DNA from: Bubalus kerabau
Lineage: Eukaryota; Chordata; Mammalia; Artiodactyla; Bovidae
Assembly: GCF_029407905.1 (NCBI RefSeq)
Contig: NC_073635.1
Coordinates: forward strand, 36,633,501 to 36,697,500
Length of the DNA: 64,000 nt
Direction of reading: 5' to 3'
Below are positions 41,501-53,500 of this stretch, one piece after another. Each line of letters opens with the position of its first letter. Position 1 is the stretch's first letter. The notes under the pieces are model-generated. The model searched no databases, was not told the origin of the DNA, and saw nothing but the letters and a program-made list of their open reading frames with translations. The position numbers and the translations under genes were made by a program.

Positions 41501-44500
41501 TGCCATTGTGTCACAGATCTACACAGAGAAAAGCAAAGTGGCTCTCAGCAGTGGACATGAGACCTCCACAAGGCAGCTCCTAGGAAGAACTGTCTTACCA
41601 ACATAACCAAGGCTCAATCATCCACTCTAACCTACATTACATGTTTTAACTTATCAGAAATATCCTTCAAGTTGACAATGAGTTCACTGTCAGAATGGCT
41701 AAATATCAATCATTAGTAACTTTTAAGACATACCAAAAAAAAGTAGATCAATTAACTTGGGTCAAGTAAACAAGAAGCTAAGCAACTGGTCCCCACTAAG
41801 AAACAGTTTTATGTGAAGACACTGAGAAAGACAGAATCATCAATACTGAGAACACTCTAACAGCCACCTTTACATTTGCCACTATTTCAACCCTGAAAGG
41901 GCCCACCTAATGGGAGAGTGGAGAAGGTAATGGCACCCCACTCCAGTACTCTTGCCTGGAAAATTCCATGGATGGAGGAGCCTGGTAGGCTGCAGTCCAT
42001 GGGGTCGCAAAGAGTCGGACACGACTGAGCGACTTCACTTTCACTTTTCACTTGCATGCATTGGAGAAGGAAATGGCAACCCACTCCAGTGTTCTTGCCT
42101 GGAGAGTCCCAGGGACGGGGGAGCCTGGTGGGCTGCCGTCTATGGGGTCGCACACAGTAGGACATGACTGAAGCAACTTAGCAGCAGCAGCAACGGGAGA
42201 GTATTATCAAAAAAGACATACACTGCCATGCCGCGTTTTCTCTGCTTCCTATGTAAACAAGCAACATAATCATATTTAAACTTCATGCTTCTATAAATAT
42301 GCACTGAGTGGTTTAAGGAACAAAATTAAGTGAAACAAATTCACAATTATTACACTCCCCATTCAGGCATGGGGGAAACCTACTTATAAATTCAGTAAAA
42401 ATAAAAAAAAAAAAGTATGAAGAAGATCTGATTGAAACAGCACTGGTGTAAAAGATAAAAACAATGGGCTATTTGTGGCAAATGGACTCATTTCCAGTCT
42501 ACTCACTGAAAAAAAGTGCCTTATTAACCAACTCCACATGAATATAAAAATCCATCACATGATTCCAAAACTTTCCCCTATTTTTTCCTTTACTATGTAA
42601 GCAAAATATCTCATTTATTACTTTTTTAACCAAGCGAGTGGACAGCAGTGGTAGGTGCTCAAGCAATAAAGGTTGGATGGACTTGTAACTGCGAATCTAA
42701 CCCAGGAAATGGGCATGTGTGTGGCTGCACAAAACCAACTCCTGGCCACGTCCAGAAACAACTGAAAGCTAACTTCTGTCCACAACACCACATGGAAAAA
42801 CATACCCCTTCAAATTCATTAACATCCAACTGACCGACATGCAGCTCTGTTTTTTATTTCCATTAGAGGCAATAAACCACACTAGTTAGCAGAACATGTG
42901 ACTTTGTCAAAAATAAAAATTCCCAACTTTTTATCTATATTGGCAGGTGTATCAATGTATCACAGATGTCAACCTCAAAAAACATTATAGTTATTAAACA
43001 CTACACCTTACTACTTAATGCATTAATACCACGTGCATAAATCACATTTCATTTAATACTTTTAAAACTATATTTTGAATAACTGGTCCTATTTGTAATC
43101 ATAGATATTTTATGCATCTAACAGCATTCTGAGAATCCATCTAACCGTGTTACCAAAGGAGTCCAAAGCATAAGAATAGTGAAGAACTAAATCTGTGGAG
43201 GAGAGGCAGTGGTAAACTGTCAACAATGACATGATATTATACTAATTTCTATATTAAGTGAAGATTAAGAGATAAATTCAAACAAACCTTGTACTTCATT
43301 CATTCAAAAAAAACCCTGAAATTCTTCCTTCATGTTGAAAGATGTTTGTGCAGAAAAATAAAGATCTAAAAAATTTACACACCATCATGCTTGACTTTTC
43401 TTCACTATTGTATAGCTTACAATTTTTCTTTCAATACATATATACTAGTTTTGCAATTTTTAGAATTTTTCTAATTGACAACAGATGCTAAAAATAGTGA
43501 GAAGTTTGCTGAGCAACATGGTATTTCCATAGTATAAAATACATCCCCTCAAAATAACTTATATATGGAGGGAAAAACAGCAACTGCCCTGGAGAAATGG
43601 GACAGCACCCCCTTGACCGAGTGAGCCAAGCCAATGCACAACAGCGGACAGCAGACATCACGTGCCTGCTGGTTTGACGCTGCACAAGGATGTGTACTGC
43701 TGCCTAGGTATTCGTGCCCACCATGCACCACCTCAGTGTGATCCTGAGAAAACAGCAGACAAACCTAACTCAAGGGCACTTCACCACCTGTCGTGCAGCA
43801 CTCAGAAATATCAAGGTCACAAAAGACCTTGGGACCAGACAGACCAGGGACCAGTTCAGAAGTCCCTTATATAAAATGGTATAGTATGCACATCTCCCTC
43901 AATTACGTATAATAACTAAAACAATGTAAATGCTATGTAAACAGCTTACAGTGTGCAGCAAATTTAACTTGTGATTTTCGGAAGTTCCTGGAATTTTTTG
44001 CCACACCCCTACCCCCAACACATTTTCAGTCAATTGAATCCATTAGATGCAGAACCTGTGGATATAAAGGGCCAACTGTATAACTCTGTAAAACATAGAA
44101 ATTTTATATAAAAAGGACATATGAAATAAGTAGCCAAAGCTATTACAAGAGCCACTATGATAAATATGCTGATATACTCAAGAAACCCATGGAGGAACAT
44201 GAACATAATGAGGTCAGAAATAGAGGACATAAAAAAGACCCAGACAGAACCTCTAGAGATGACACAAAGGCCAAGCCAAAATCTACACCACACGGAACTA
44301 ACAGTTGGTTAGAAACAACTGAGTAAAACCAGTAAAACCAAAGATACAGTAGAAAGTCTCTAGTAGGAAGCAAGAAGGAAAACAAGACTTAAAAAACCTC
44401 AATAAATAATGAATGAGCCATTGCGACCAGGGGCAGGAGCAGGAAGTCTAGCACACCTGGAACTAGGGTCTCAGGAGGAGAGAGGGAGAAACTGAAAAAA

Positions 44501-47500
44501 AGGTTTCTTTAAATAATGGCTTATGACTCTGGATTAGATGTTATATAAATCTTTTTTCCAATTTGTTATAACAGACATTAATGAACAAATTTTGAATAAA
44601 GTCTATAGATGAACCAAACAGCAGTATTAAAAATGTCTTATTTTGATCGCTGTACTACAATCTTAATTACTGTTAATTGTATACATTTATTATTCAAATA
44701 CTAATTTACTCATGCAGTTTAACAAATATAGATTTGGAAACAGTTTTTGAAAGAAAGGGGTTTTTCCCCCTCTTTCAGGTAGGTCCAAGAGAAGGACTTT
44801 TATATTCTACATTTAAATGCTCACTGTGGTCAAGGACTATGAGTTAAAAATCTGTATCTTAAACTAATTTTTAATAACATAAATACCTAAAATCAATAGA
44901 ATACATCACAAGAAAACACACATAATATTTAGTGAAATCAAAGTTTGTTTGTCTGAAGAGATAAAATGATCATCATCATAACAGATTTTAAGTTCAGAAA
45001 TGTTAATATGCTTCCAAATGGACATGATTCTCAGACACACAATAAGGCAGTAGCAGCATGTGTCATGTGGAGGCCATGGCCAGGCCACACTCCCACTTAC
45101 CTCAGGCTGCGTGAGGAAAGAGTCTGGTGTGTGATCTCGAACCTCCTTCAGGAAGCCTGGATGGCTACCTACCTAAAAGAAGATTTTAAAAGGCTTTATT
45201 TTTTTTTTTTGAAGGATAATTGCTTTACAGAATTTTGTTGTTTTCTGTCAAACCTCAACATGAATCAACCATAGGTATATATACATCCCCTCCCTTTTGA
45301 ACCTCCCTCCCATTTCCCTCCCCATCCCACCCCTCTAGGTTGATACAGAGCCCCTGTTTGAGTTTCCTGAGCCATACAGCAAATTCCCATTGGCCATCTA
45401 TTTTCCATATGGTAATGTAAGCTTCCATGTTACTCTTTCCACACATCTCACCATCTCCTTCCTTCTCCCCATGTCCGTAAGTCTATTCTCTATGTCTGTT
45501 TCTCCAAGGCTGCCCTGCAAATAAATTCTTCAGAACCATTTTTCTAGATTCCATATATGTGCATTAGAATACAATATTTATCTTTCTTTCTGACTCACTT
45601 CACTCTGTCTAATAGATTCTAGGTCCATATAAAAAGATATAAAGAAAGGCTCCCAGACTGAAAGGTCAACAAGCAACCTGAAAAAGCTGATTCTTAATTA
45701 CCTATTTCGTGACTTAAAACAACCTCATCCAACTTTACAAATGCCTGTCTGCTCTGTCCTAGTGCCAACGCCCAGCTTACAGAATAATTATTACATAACT
45801 TTAATGATCCTATAGAAAAATAAGGCTCAGATGATGGTCAGTATTTTTAACTAAGGTATGTATATTATTTTAGACATTGATGCTATTTGCACACTTAGTA
45901 GTCTAAGCCTCACTTTAATATTCGTTCTGCTGCCTGCCACATGGGAGATCTGGGTTCGATCCCTGGGTTGGGAAAACCCCTGGAGAAGGGAGAAGCTACC
46001 CACTCCAGTATTGTGGCCTGAAGAATTCTATGAACTATACAGTCCCTGGGTTCACAAAGAATCGGACACTACTGAGCAACTTTCAGTCAGTCAATCAATC
46101 TACTGCAGTGGTCTGGAACTGAACCCAAACATCTCTGAGCTGTGCCTGTGCCAGGTTATTCACCATTGGTTATCTGTAGCAGCAAAACAATGGAGATAAC
46201 GCAATACCATCCACAGCAAAGTAATTGTCTTGTATACTAGTGACCACTGGCTCTTGGGAGGTGAGAGGAAACACCATAATCCACACAGCACCAGCATAAA
46301 ATGAACATGAAGTCAGCAAGGGAGACATGGATGCACTCCATTAAGTAAGATATTGCCACCACACAAATACAGTCATGGAAATAACTTCAAGAGCACAGAT
46401 AACATTAAAATATAATAAAATAATTAGGAATTTCTAAGTTTTAAGTATTTATTTTCTTTGTTTTCAATACTCTGTGTCTCCCTCCACCCCAAATACATTA
46501 TCTTTAAGCCCTTACTCCCAATGAGACTGTATCTGGAGCAGGGGCTTTAGGGAGGCAGTCAAGACTAAACCAAGTCCTACAGGACACTCTTTCTCCTGAG
46601 CACAGAGGAAAGACCACATGAGGACACAGAGAGAAGGCTCCCTACAAGTCTGGCAGAGTGGCCTCACCAAAGTCACCCTGGAAGGGCACCTTGATCTTTA
46701 AGCCTCCAGAACTGTGAGAAAGAAAATTCTTGGCTGTCTGAACCCCTCAGTATTTTGTTATGGCAGTCCTAGCAGATTAATACAAATGGAATTTATAAGT
46801 TTCCCAAACTTAATTTTTAACAATGGGTTAACAACCAGCTCACAAAATACCTAAAAACTAAGCCATGAAAAAAAGAAGAATAAGGAATATATTGACAGGG
46901 GATGCGTCCAAGATACAAATGTACTAGTAAAAGCACATAACCGTATGCTCCCTTTTGTACAGGGAAAAAAGAGAAACTAAGAACAAATTATTTCCTTAAT
47001 TTTTCAGAAACAACAGAAAAGAAAATACTATTAAAAATTTATATGTATAAAGAATAAGTAGGAACCAACAGAAGAAAGAAATGGGGCCAACTTCTGACTT
47101 TTGAAATCATTAAAAAATAAACTAGATCAAAAACATCTTAAATTTCAAATTAATATTACAAATAAGATAATCATTCCTAAGCATTAACAATCTGAAAAAT
47201 CGTATTTGTGACCCCTCTCCACCCAAAAAAAAATTCAAAACAAGAATCACTGTGGTAAGCATTTACCTATGGTAAAATCACAACCTTATTTCCAACCATC
47301 TACATATATTTCCACATTTATCTGAGATAAGGTTATCTCTAAGATGTTAAGACAATAATGGAACTAAATGAGATCCCAAGATAAATCTGGCTACTAAATG
47401 CTGTTAAGAGTAAAACTATTACAGCAATTTGAAAACACACTCAAACCAGTGGTGTTACCTGCTTGTATTCACTGACACAACTCTGACAGCAAAACCTCTT

Positions 47501-50500
47501 CTGCTGACCATCAACGACCAGGACATTGTTCCCAGCTCCTTTGCTGGGCAGGTACTCGCCGCACTGCTCACAGCAGTTCATTATAAGGCCATTAGCCATC
47601 CTGTATCTGTTAAAGCAATGGTCACTGCACAGCTTATGAGTCATGTTTTTAAAGCTAACTTCATGGCGAATCTAAAAGAAAAACAACAAGCAAAATTTTA
47701 AAACACAAATTAATACACAACATGTAGCTTAAGTCACAAGGTGCTCCAACAAAAAGAAAATGCCTCTATTTTTCTATGTAAGGCTTGTTTAAGAAAAGGG
47801 CAAAACAAAGTGCATTTCATTTTTAAACTTTTTTTTAATAAACACACGGAATACACATATGGCAGGAAGCAGGGAGGACCACCAGGATCATAATACAAGC
47901 TTCTCTAGAGGTCTCTATAAGTGATAGGAAGCAACCCAGTCTAGGTAATATAAAACTTCTAAAACAGATTGGAAATCTTTAGCTAAATCCAAACAGAAAT
48001 ATAAATAAAGTACATTGCTATACAAAATAGGGAGAACTATTATAAATAATCCAAATAAGGATGGATACACAGATTTCTTTTTATTTCATAAAATGCCAAA
48101 ACCATAATATATTTTTAATGAAATCCTCCAAAATATCCCCACCACTTATTTCACTGCTTAGACAAGATTGTTGCCTCTTGTTTGAAGCTTAGCACCATTT
48201 AAACACTATGGTTTTGTCTGTGAGTGCTCCCAACATCAAGGAAAAAGTCAACTGATGCTATATTTCAATTTTTTTATAACTGCATAAAGGGATAGTTATA
48301 AGACAGATTTCATATACCCTCACTTTTAAGGAAACACACACTGATGATGTATCATTAACAGTTAAAGTCATAAATATTCCTATTAATCAGAACTAAGTGA
48401 TAAAGCACAGAAATACAAACCTCTGTTAGTTTACCACAAATTGTACATCTTGATTTATTCAGAGCTCCTTTAGTAGGATTCTGTTTGTCTTCATAGAGAG
48501 ACAGACAAGATGTGCTACAGAACTCCTGGAAGGATTCACTTGAGTCCACTTGAGCAACAATGGTTCCTTTCATTGTAGTTATATCTCTGAAAAGCAGCAA
48601 AGTCAAGCTCCACTTAAAAATAAATCAAATACAAAAAAAGTAAGTGACATTTTTAACTTCCATAAATTGGAACCATTTTTAGATTCATTACATCACCTTT
48701 ACTATGTAAAAACTCTTGGTTCATAAAAATATGAACACAGAAGCTTGAGAAGTAGTACTATTAAACCCCAGCCACCACTCAATTCATCTTCAAGCTCCTT
48801 AACAAGGCTTTCAGACACTGGAAACACTTTAAAAAAAAAGTTTTTTTATAAATGTGGAGTTTAATGTCAAGGCCTAATTTACTGAGGTATAAATTATGAT
48901 ACCTATGCAATTTTCCTCTCCAGGTAAGCAGAAAGCATGAGATATCTAGGTCACAGGAATACAACATCCTTTTAGAGAGCAAAAGTGAATTTAAATACAT
49001 CCCATAACCCAGAACAACCCAACTGACCATTCATTCTGTACAGCTCTCAACTACAACTAAAAATGTTAAGAAACAACCACATTGATGACTTTCGAAATTT
49101 TCCTTTAATTCTGAATTTTCAGGTCTTACACTACTGCATGCAAGCCTATTACTGTAAAGCAACCAAAAAATGTATAACAATTGCACCAATATTTGAATTT
49201 ACTAAACTTACACAGAGCACTCAGCCCTTTTCAAATTTCTAAGATCTAAAACATCTTCACAAACATGGGCTGCTCAAGAGATGGTACAGAAAATCCACCT
49301 GCTTGACCTTGTACAGAATATGCCATATTCATCTCATTTTTAACTAGTGAGGCCAGACGTAGAAACAGCAGGAGAGGATTCACTACAAGGCTGTCAAAAA
49401 ATTGGTACCTGAGTCATCAAAAGGTAAGTATTAAAAAATGACCTAACATTTAAGACAAACATAAATAAATGCATACAATAACCAAAGTTCTGCCAATTTT
49501 AAACGATCTTAACATGAAAGTACTCTAAATTTTGACCTATTTTAATACAAAACTAGTCACACATAAATTGCTTAAGAATTTTTTCGGGCTAGAACTAAAT
49601 TCTTATAATTAGTAATGTAAATAAGCATGTATGTATTTTTTACAAACTCAAGAAGTCCAATGGAGATCACAGATAAAATTAATTACAGGGATCGAGGATG
49701 TAAATCAACCCCAAAGCCCATCCAAGTAGGAGGCTCTTATTCCTAAACCACCTCAGCTTGACAGAGAACACTCTAATGCTCTACAAATTTTAGTCTGGCT
49801 TAGCTTATGCATTTTCAAAACACGGTGATTCACCTCTAAAACAATTTTTCTCAAATTTTATATCACGAATATTCAACCACATGGAAATATGCTGAAAGGT
49901 AAACCTTACTTTTTACACATAACACAAAGTTTCTTTGGAGCAGGCTTGTGAGAGAAGGAAGAAAGGCAGGTGGTAGAACAGAAGAGGTGAGCTGATCCTT
50001 TTCGCTGATAAGCTGTCTGTCCCTTCTGCAGAGGTTTTTTGCAGTTTGCACAAGTGACTTTAACTGGTTTAGTGGGTTGCTGTTGGGCAGAAGGCTGGAA
50101 AATCTGTTTAGGAAGCGAGGCCACTGGTGATAAAGAATCCACCCCTGGCTGTTTCTGATTACGGGGAAAGGATGCTGACTGGGAGATCCAAGAATCTAAA
50201 AAAAAACACACACACATACATTGAAATTTGTATCAGAGAAACATTCTGTACACGTTTCAGACATCAGGAAGGCACAGTACAGTGGACGGTCAAAGGCACA
50301 GACTTTGGAGTCAGCATGGCTGACATGCAGGCTTCATTACCTACCAGCCCGGGAAGTTACTCATGTGGCGCCTAACTCGTCTCTCAACTGCAAACAGAAA
50401 CTTTAAACGAGATAATACATGGTTTAAAAACCAGTGACTGACATATAGGAAGCACTAAAAAGTATTAGCCATTAGTTATTAAACAGGAAGAACTTACAGA

Positions 50501-53500
50501 ATATGACTTTAAGCAAGGAACACATATATCAACATAAAAGTATAATAAAATCTCGACCAACCAGAACCTTTGACAAATATAACATAGGTTGGATAAAGTT
50601 TACAAATGATTATACTCAAAACATCTTTCTAGGAACTTCTCTTGCAGTCCAGTGCTAAGACTCCATGCTTCCAGTGCAAGGGGGCATGGGTTTGATCCTT
50701 GGTCAGAGAACTAAGATGCCACATGCTGCATGGCACAGCCAAAAAATTTTTTAAATAATAAAAAGTTTAAAATAAATCTTTCTGAGAACAGCTTTTCCAT
50801 ATATATGTTTCATTCCATGGCCTCCAAGTACATCACATACTATCAAAGAAACCAGAGTGTTAAACAGACGTGGGGACCAACGCACCATCACCCAGGGGTG
50901 CTGCCCCTGCCAGCAGCACAGCCTACCAGGCATGGCACTGACAGCTGGGAGCCCAATGCTGGGGAGCAGAGGTCCACCCCTCTCTCCTTCACAGACCGCT
51001 TCAGTGGGATGAGCAGTGAGTTTCCAGCCCACCACTGGTCACCGCTCCACAGCCTCCCGATGCAACACCAATGTGTGCGCGCGTGCTCCATTGCTCAGTT
51101 GTGTCCAGCTCTTTTGCAACCCCATAGACTGTAGCAATACCAATACTGCTAATGTTTTACATTTTGAAACTTTTCATGCTATTGCTTCTAACTTCTACTA
51201 CTTTGTCCTCTTGTAATATTTTTCCTTTCAAGCTCCTTGTGAAATTTGAACTTCCATACAAAAAAGATGTCCTTTTATAAGAAAAACAAAGTACAAAAAT
51301 ATCTAGAGTATGAGGACATTTCTTTACTATCAAAACCTTAAAGAGGGCAAGTTCCTGGTTCTGACCAGTCCATTCATTGACCTAATGGTTTCCAGGTGCT
51401 ACATATACTGCTAGTCAAATTTTACCTAATCCACAAACCCTTCCAAATAAACCCATACTTTATACAGAGAGTAAACAAAGTGCATTCTGGAATCCTGTCA
51501 TCCTGATACCATGAGGGCCGGTTTTAATGAAGAGGTAAAAATACTAAAGAACACGAAAAATGCAAATCACTGAAATGGCAGTTCCATCTCATGAAGGGCC
51601 GTCCAACAAAAATTTTATTTGAATATATGTTGGAATAGCTTTTACAACATAAAGTGGATCCTTAGAATTTTCAACTCTGTAGGCTTCTCATTTGAATATA
51701 TACTTAAAGGAACCTATTTAAACCTAAAATCATCTATTAACTTGACTTGGAAAAATGGCAATTTTTTTTTCAGTTTAGTTTTAGGCCCTGTAAACTAAAT
51801 ACACAGTAGCTCCTTTTATCTATACTTTACCTCTTACATTTCCCCTACTTTTAAATTTTCACCTCCTTCAACATCAACACACTTTTAGGAATGGAAGGAA
51901 CTTAAGCATTCTGTCTGAGACCTCTGTTTTACACAAGGGACATCAAGGAATACAGGTTAATTTGCCAAAGTCATCATTAGTCTAAGAGCCAGCATAAACA
52001 GCTAGGATGTTGTAATTCTCCATTACAAACAAAGACCGCAGGTACACACAAGAGCTAATCCGTAAACTCAGGAGCAAGAGGTGTATCTGTCTGGCTTTCT
52101 GCTGCACACTTGACATTCCCTGACTCAGCAACAATCCTCAAGTACTAGGGGTCCCAAGACACATGGATAAGAATATTCTTAAGAGTTATTTAAATACTAA
52201 AAACTGGAATTGAACTAAATAGAGAATTATCAAATTCAAACATATACTCTTGATATGGTCAAAAGTTAAAGATCTACTGTTTATTTAAAGGGGCAGGAGG
52301 AAGGGAAAGTGTGCAAAGCTAGACCTATCCTGCAATCTCAGGTTACAATTAAATGTACCATCCTCAATAGTAAAGACTGCACACTATGTTCTTTTTCATA
52401 CATTTTTAATATATTTAAAATTATGAGACAAAACAGCTGTTTTGAAACTAATTTGACTATTATCATGTCTTAAACTTTTATAAAAAGTGAGCCAGAAGGA
52501 AAGATATTCTAATATACAGCTGATAGCAGTTTAAATTGTAAAACCTTTCCAGAAGGCAGCATGATAAACTATTTCCACAACTTAAAAATGCTCTCACAAA
52601 TTCACATACACATATGCACATCAATGACCTACCAACAAATATATGTAAATACATACAAGGGGAAATGGTCTTGGGTGACATTAGAATTTTTCAAAACTGA
52701 GTATTAAGAAACATACTTTTTTCAAAATCATTATAAACCAGAACATTTTTATAACCAATGATCTTTGGACAGATAGAAGCAGTGACACACTCTGACCCAG
52801 TAACTTTATTTCTAGGAGTAAATGCTAAGAAATCATCAGAAATTTGAGGGGAAAAAAGTTCATCATATACCAACAACAGCAAAAAAGGAAAATGGTGTAA
52901 AAGCCAAATATGGCAACTGGTATAATGAAACCCACTGTGCAGTCATTACAACTTCCATGTATAAACAATTTTAGTGGTATGAAAAAATACAGAGCCACAT
53001 TAAGTGGAGGGAAAACAAGAAGGAACATTATGAAGAACTTCACTCAAGCAAGTTAAGAAATACAAAGGAGAAAGAATGACAACCAGCCACTCAAACCATT
53101 ATCAACAGTGGTAGGTAACCTTCAGTTAATCACCTATAAGGGTTTCTCCCCCCCATTTTTTAATTATGGATTTTCCAAATATTCTTCAGTAATTAGACAT
53201 CACTATCATAACCGAAAAGAATAAGTAAGAAAAACAACTAGCATTTCACAAAACATTCTACACAGCTTCGGTTTCAGTCATTTCTTATTATTCCCCACAA
53301 TCCTAGGCTGATAAAGTTGCTAACAAGCTTAAAATGATGAAGCCTAAGAAGAGAAGGTACACGAGAGACAGGCAGGCCGCACGTGGTCGGGAAAAGCCAC
53401 AGAACTCTTCTCACAGTTTCCACAGAATAAAGCTGCCTGCAGAAAGCATTTTCAAATAGTCAAGAAATTTACCAATCTTTACATATTAAAAAAAAATTAC

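Larger units (their letters stand above)
39769..45100 (-). other. ZMYM2: Intron between coding exons 5 and 6
   Basis: A 5,332-nt GT-AG intron. It contains an A-rich run (41171-41205), a BovA2 dimer and a MER2/Tigger-like element. Just after that element (about 44080-44400) is a weak L1-like stretch; the rest is unique to my eye. Confidence 0.8.
45173..47458 (-). other. ZMYM2: Intron between coding exons 4 and 5
   Basis: A 2,286-nt GT-AG intron with an L1 end next to exon 5, a Bov-tA copy and an old interspersed repeat. The segment 46800-47430 is unrecognised. Confidence 0.85.
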
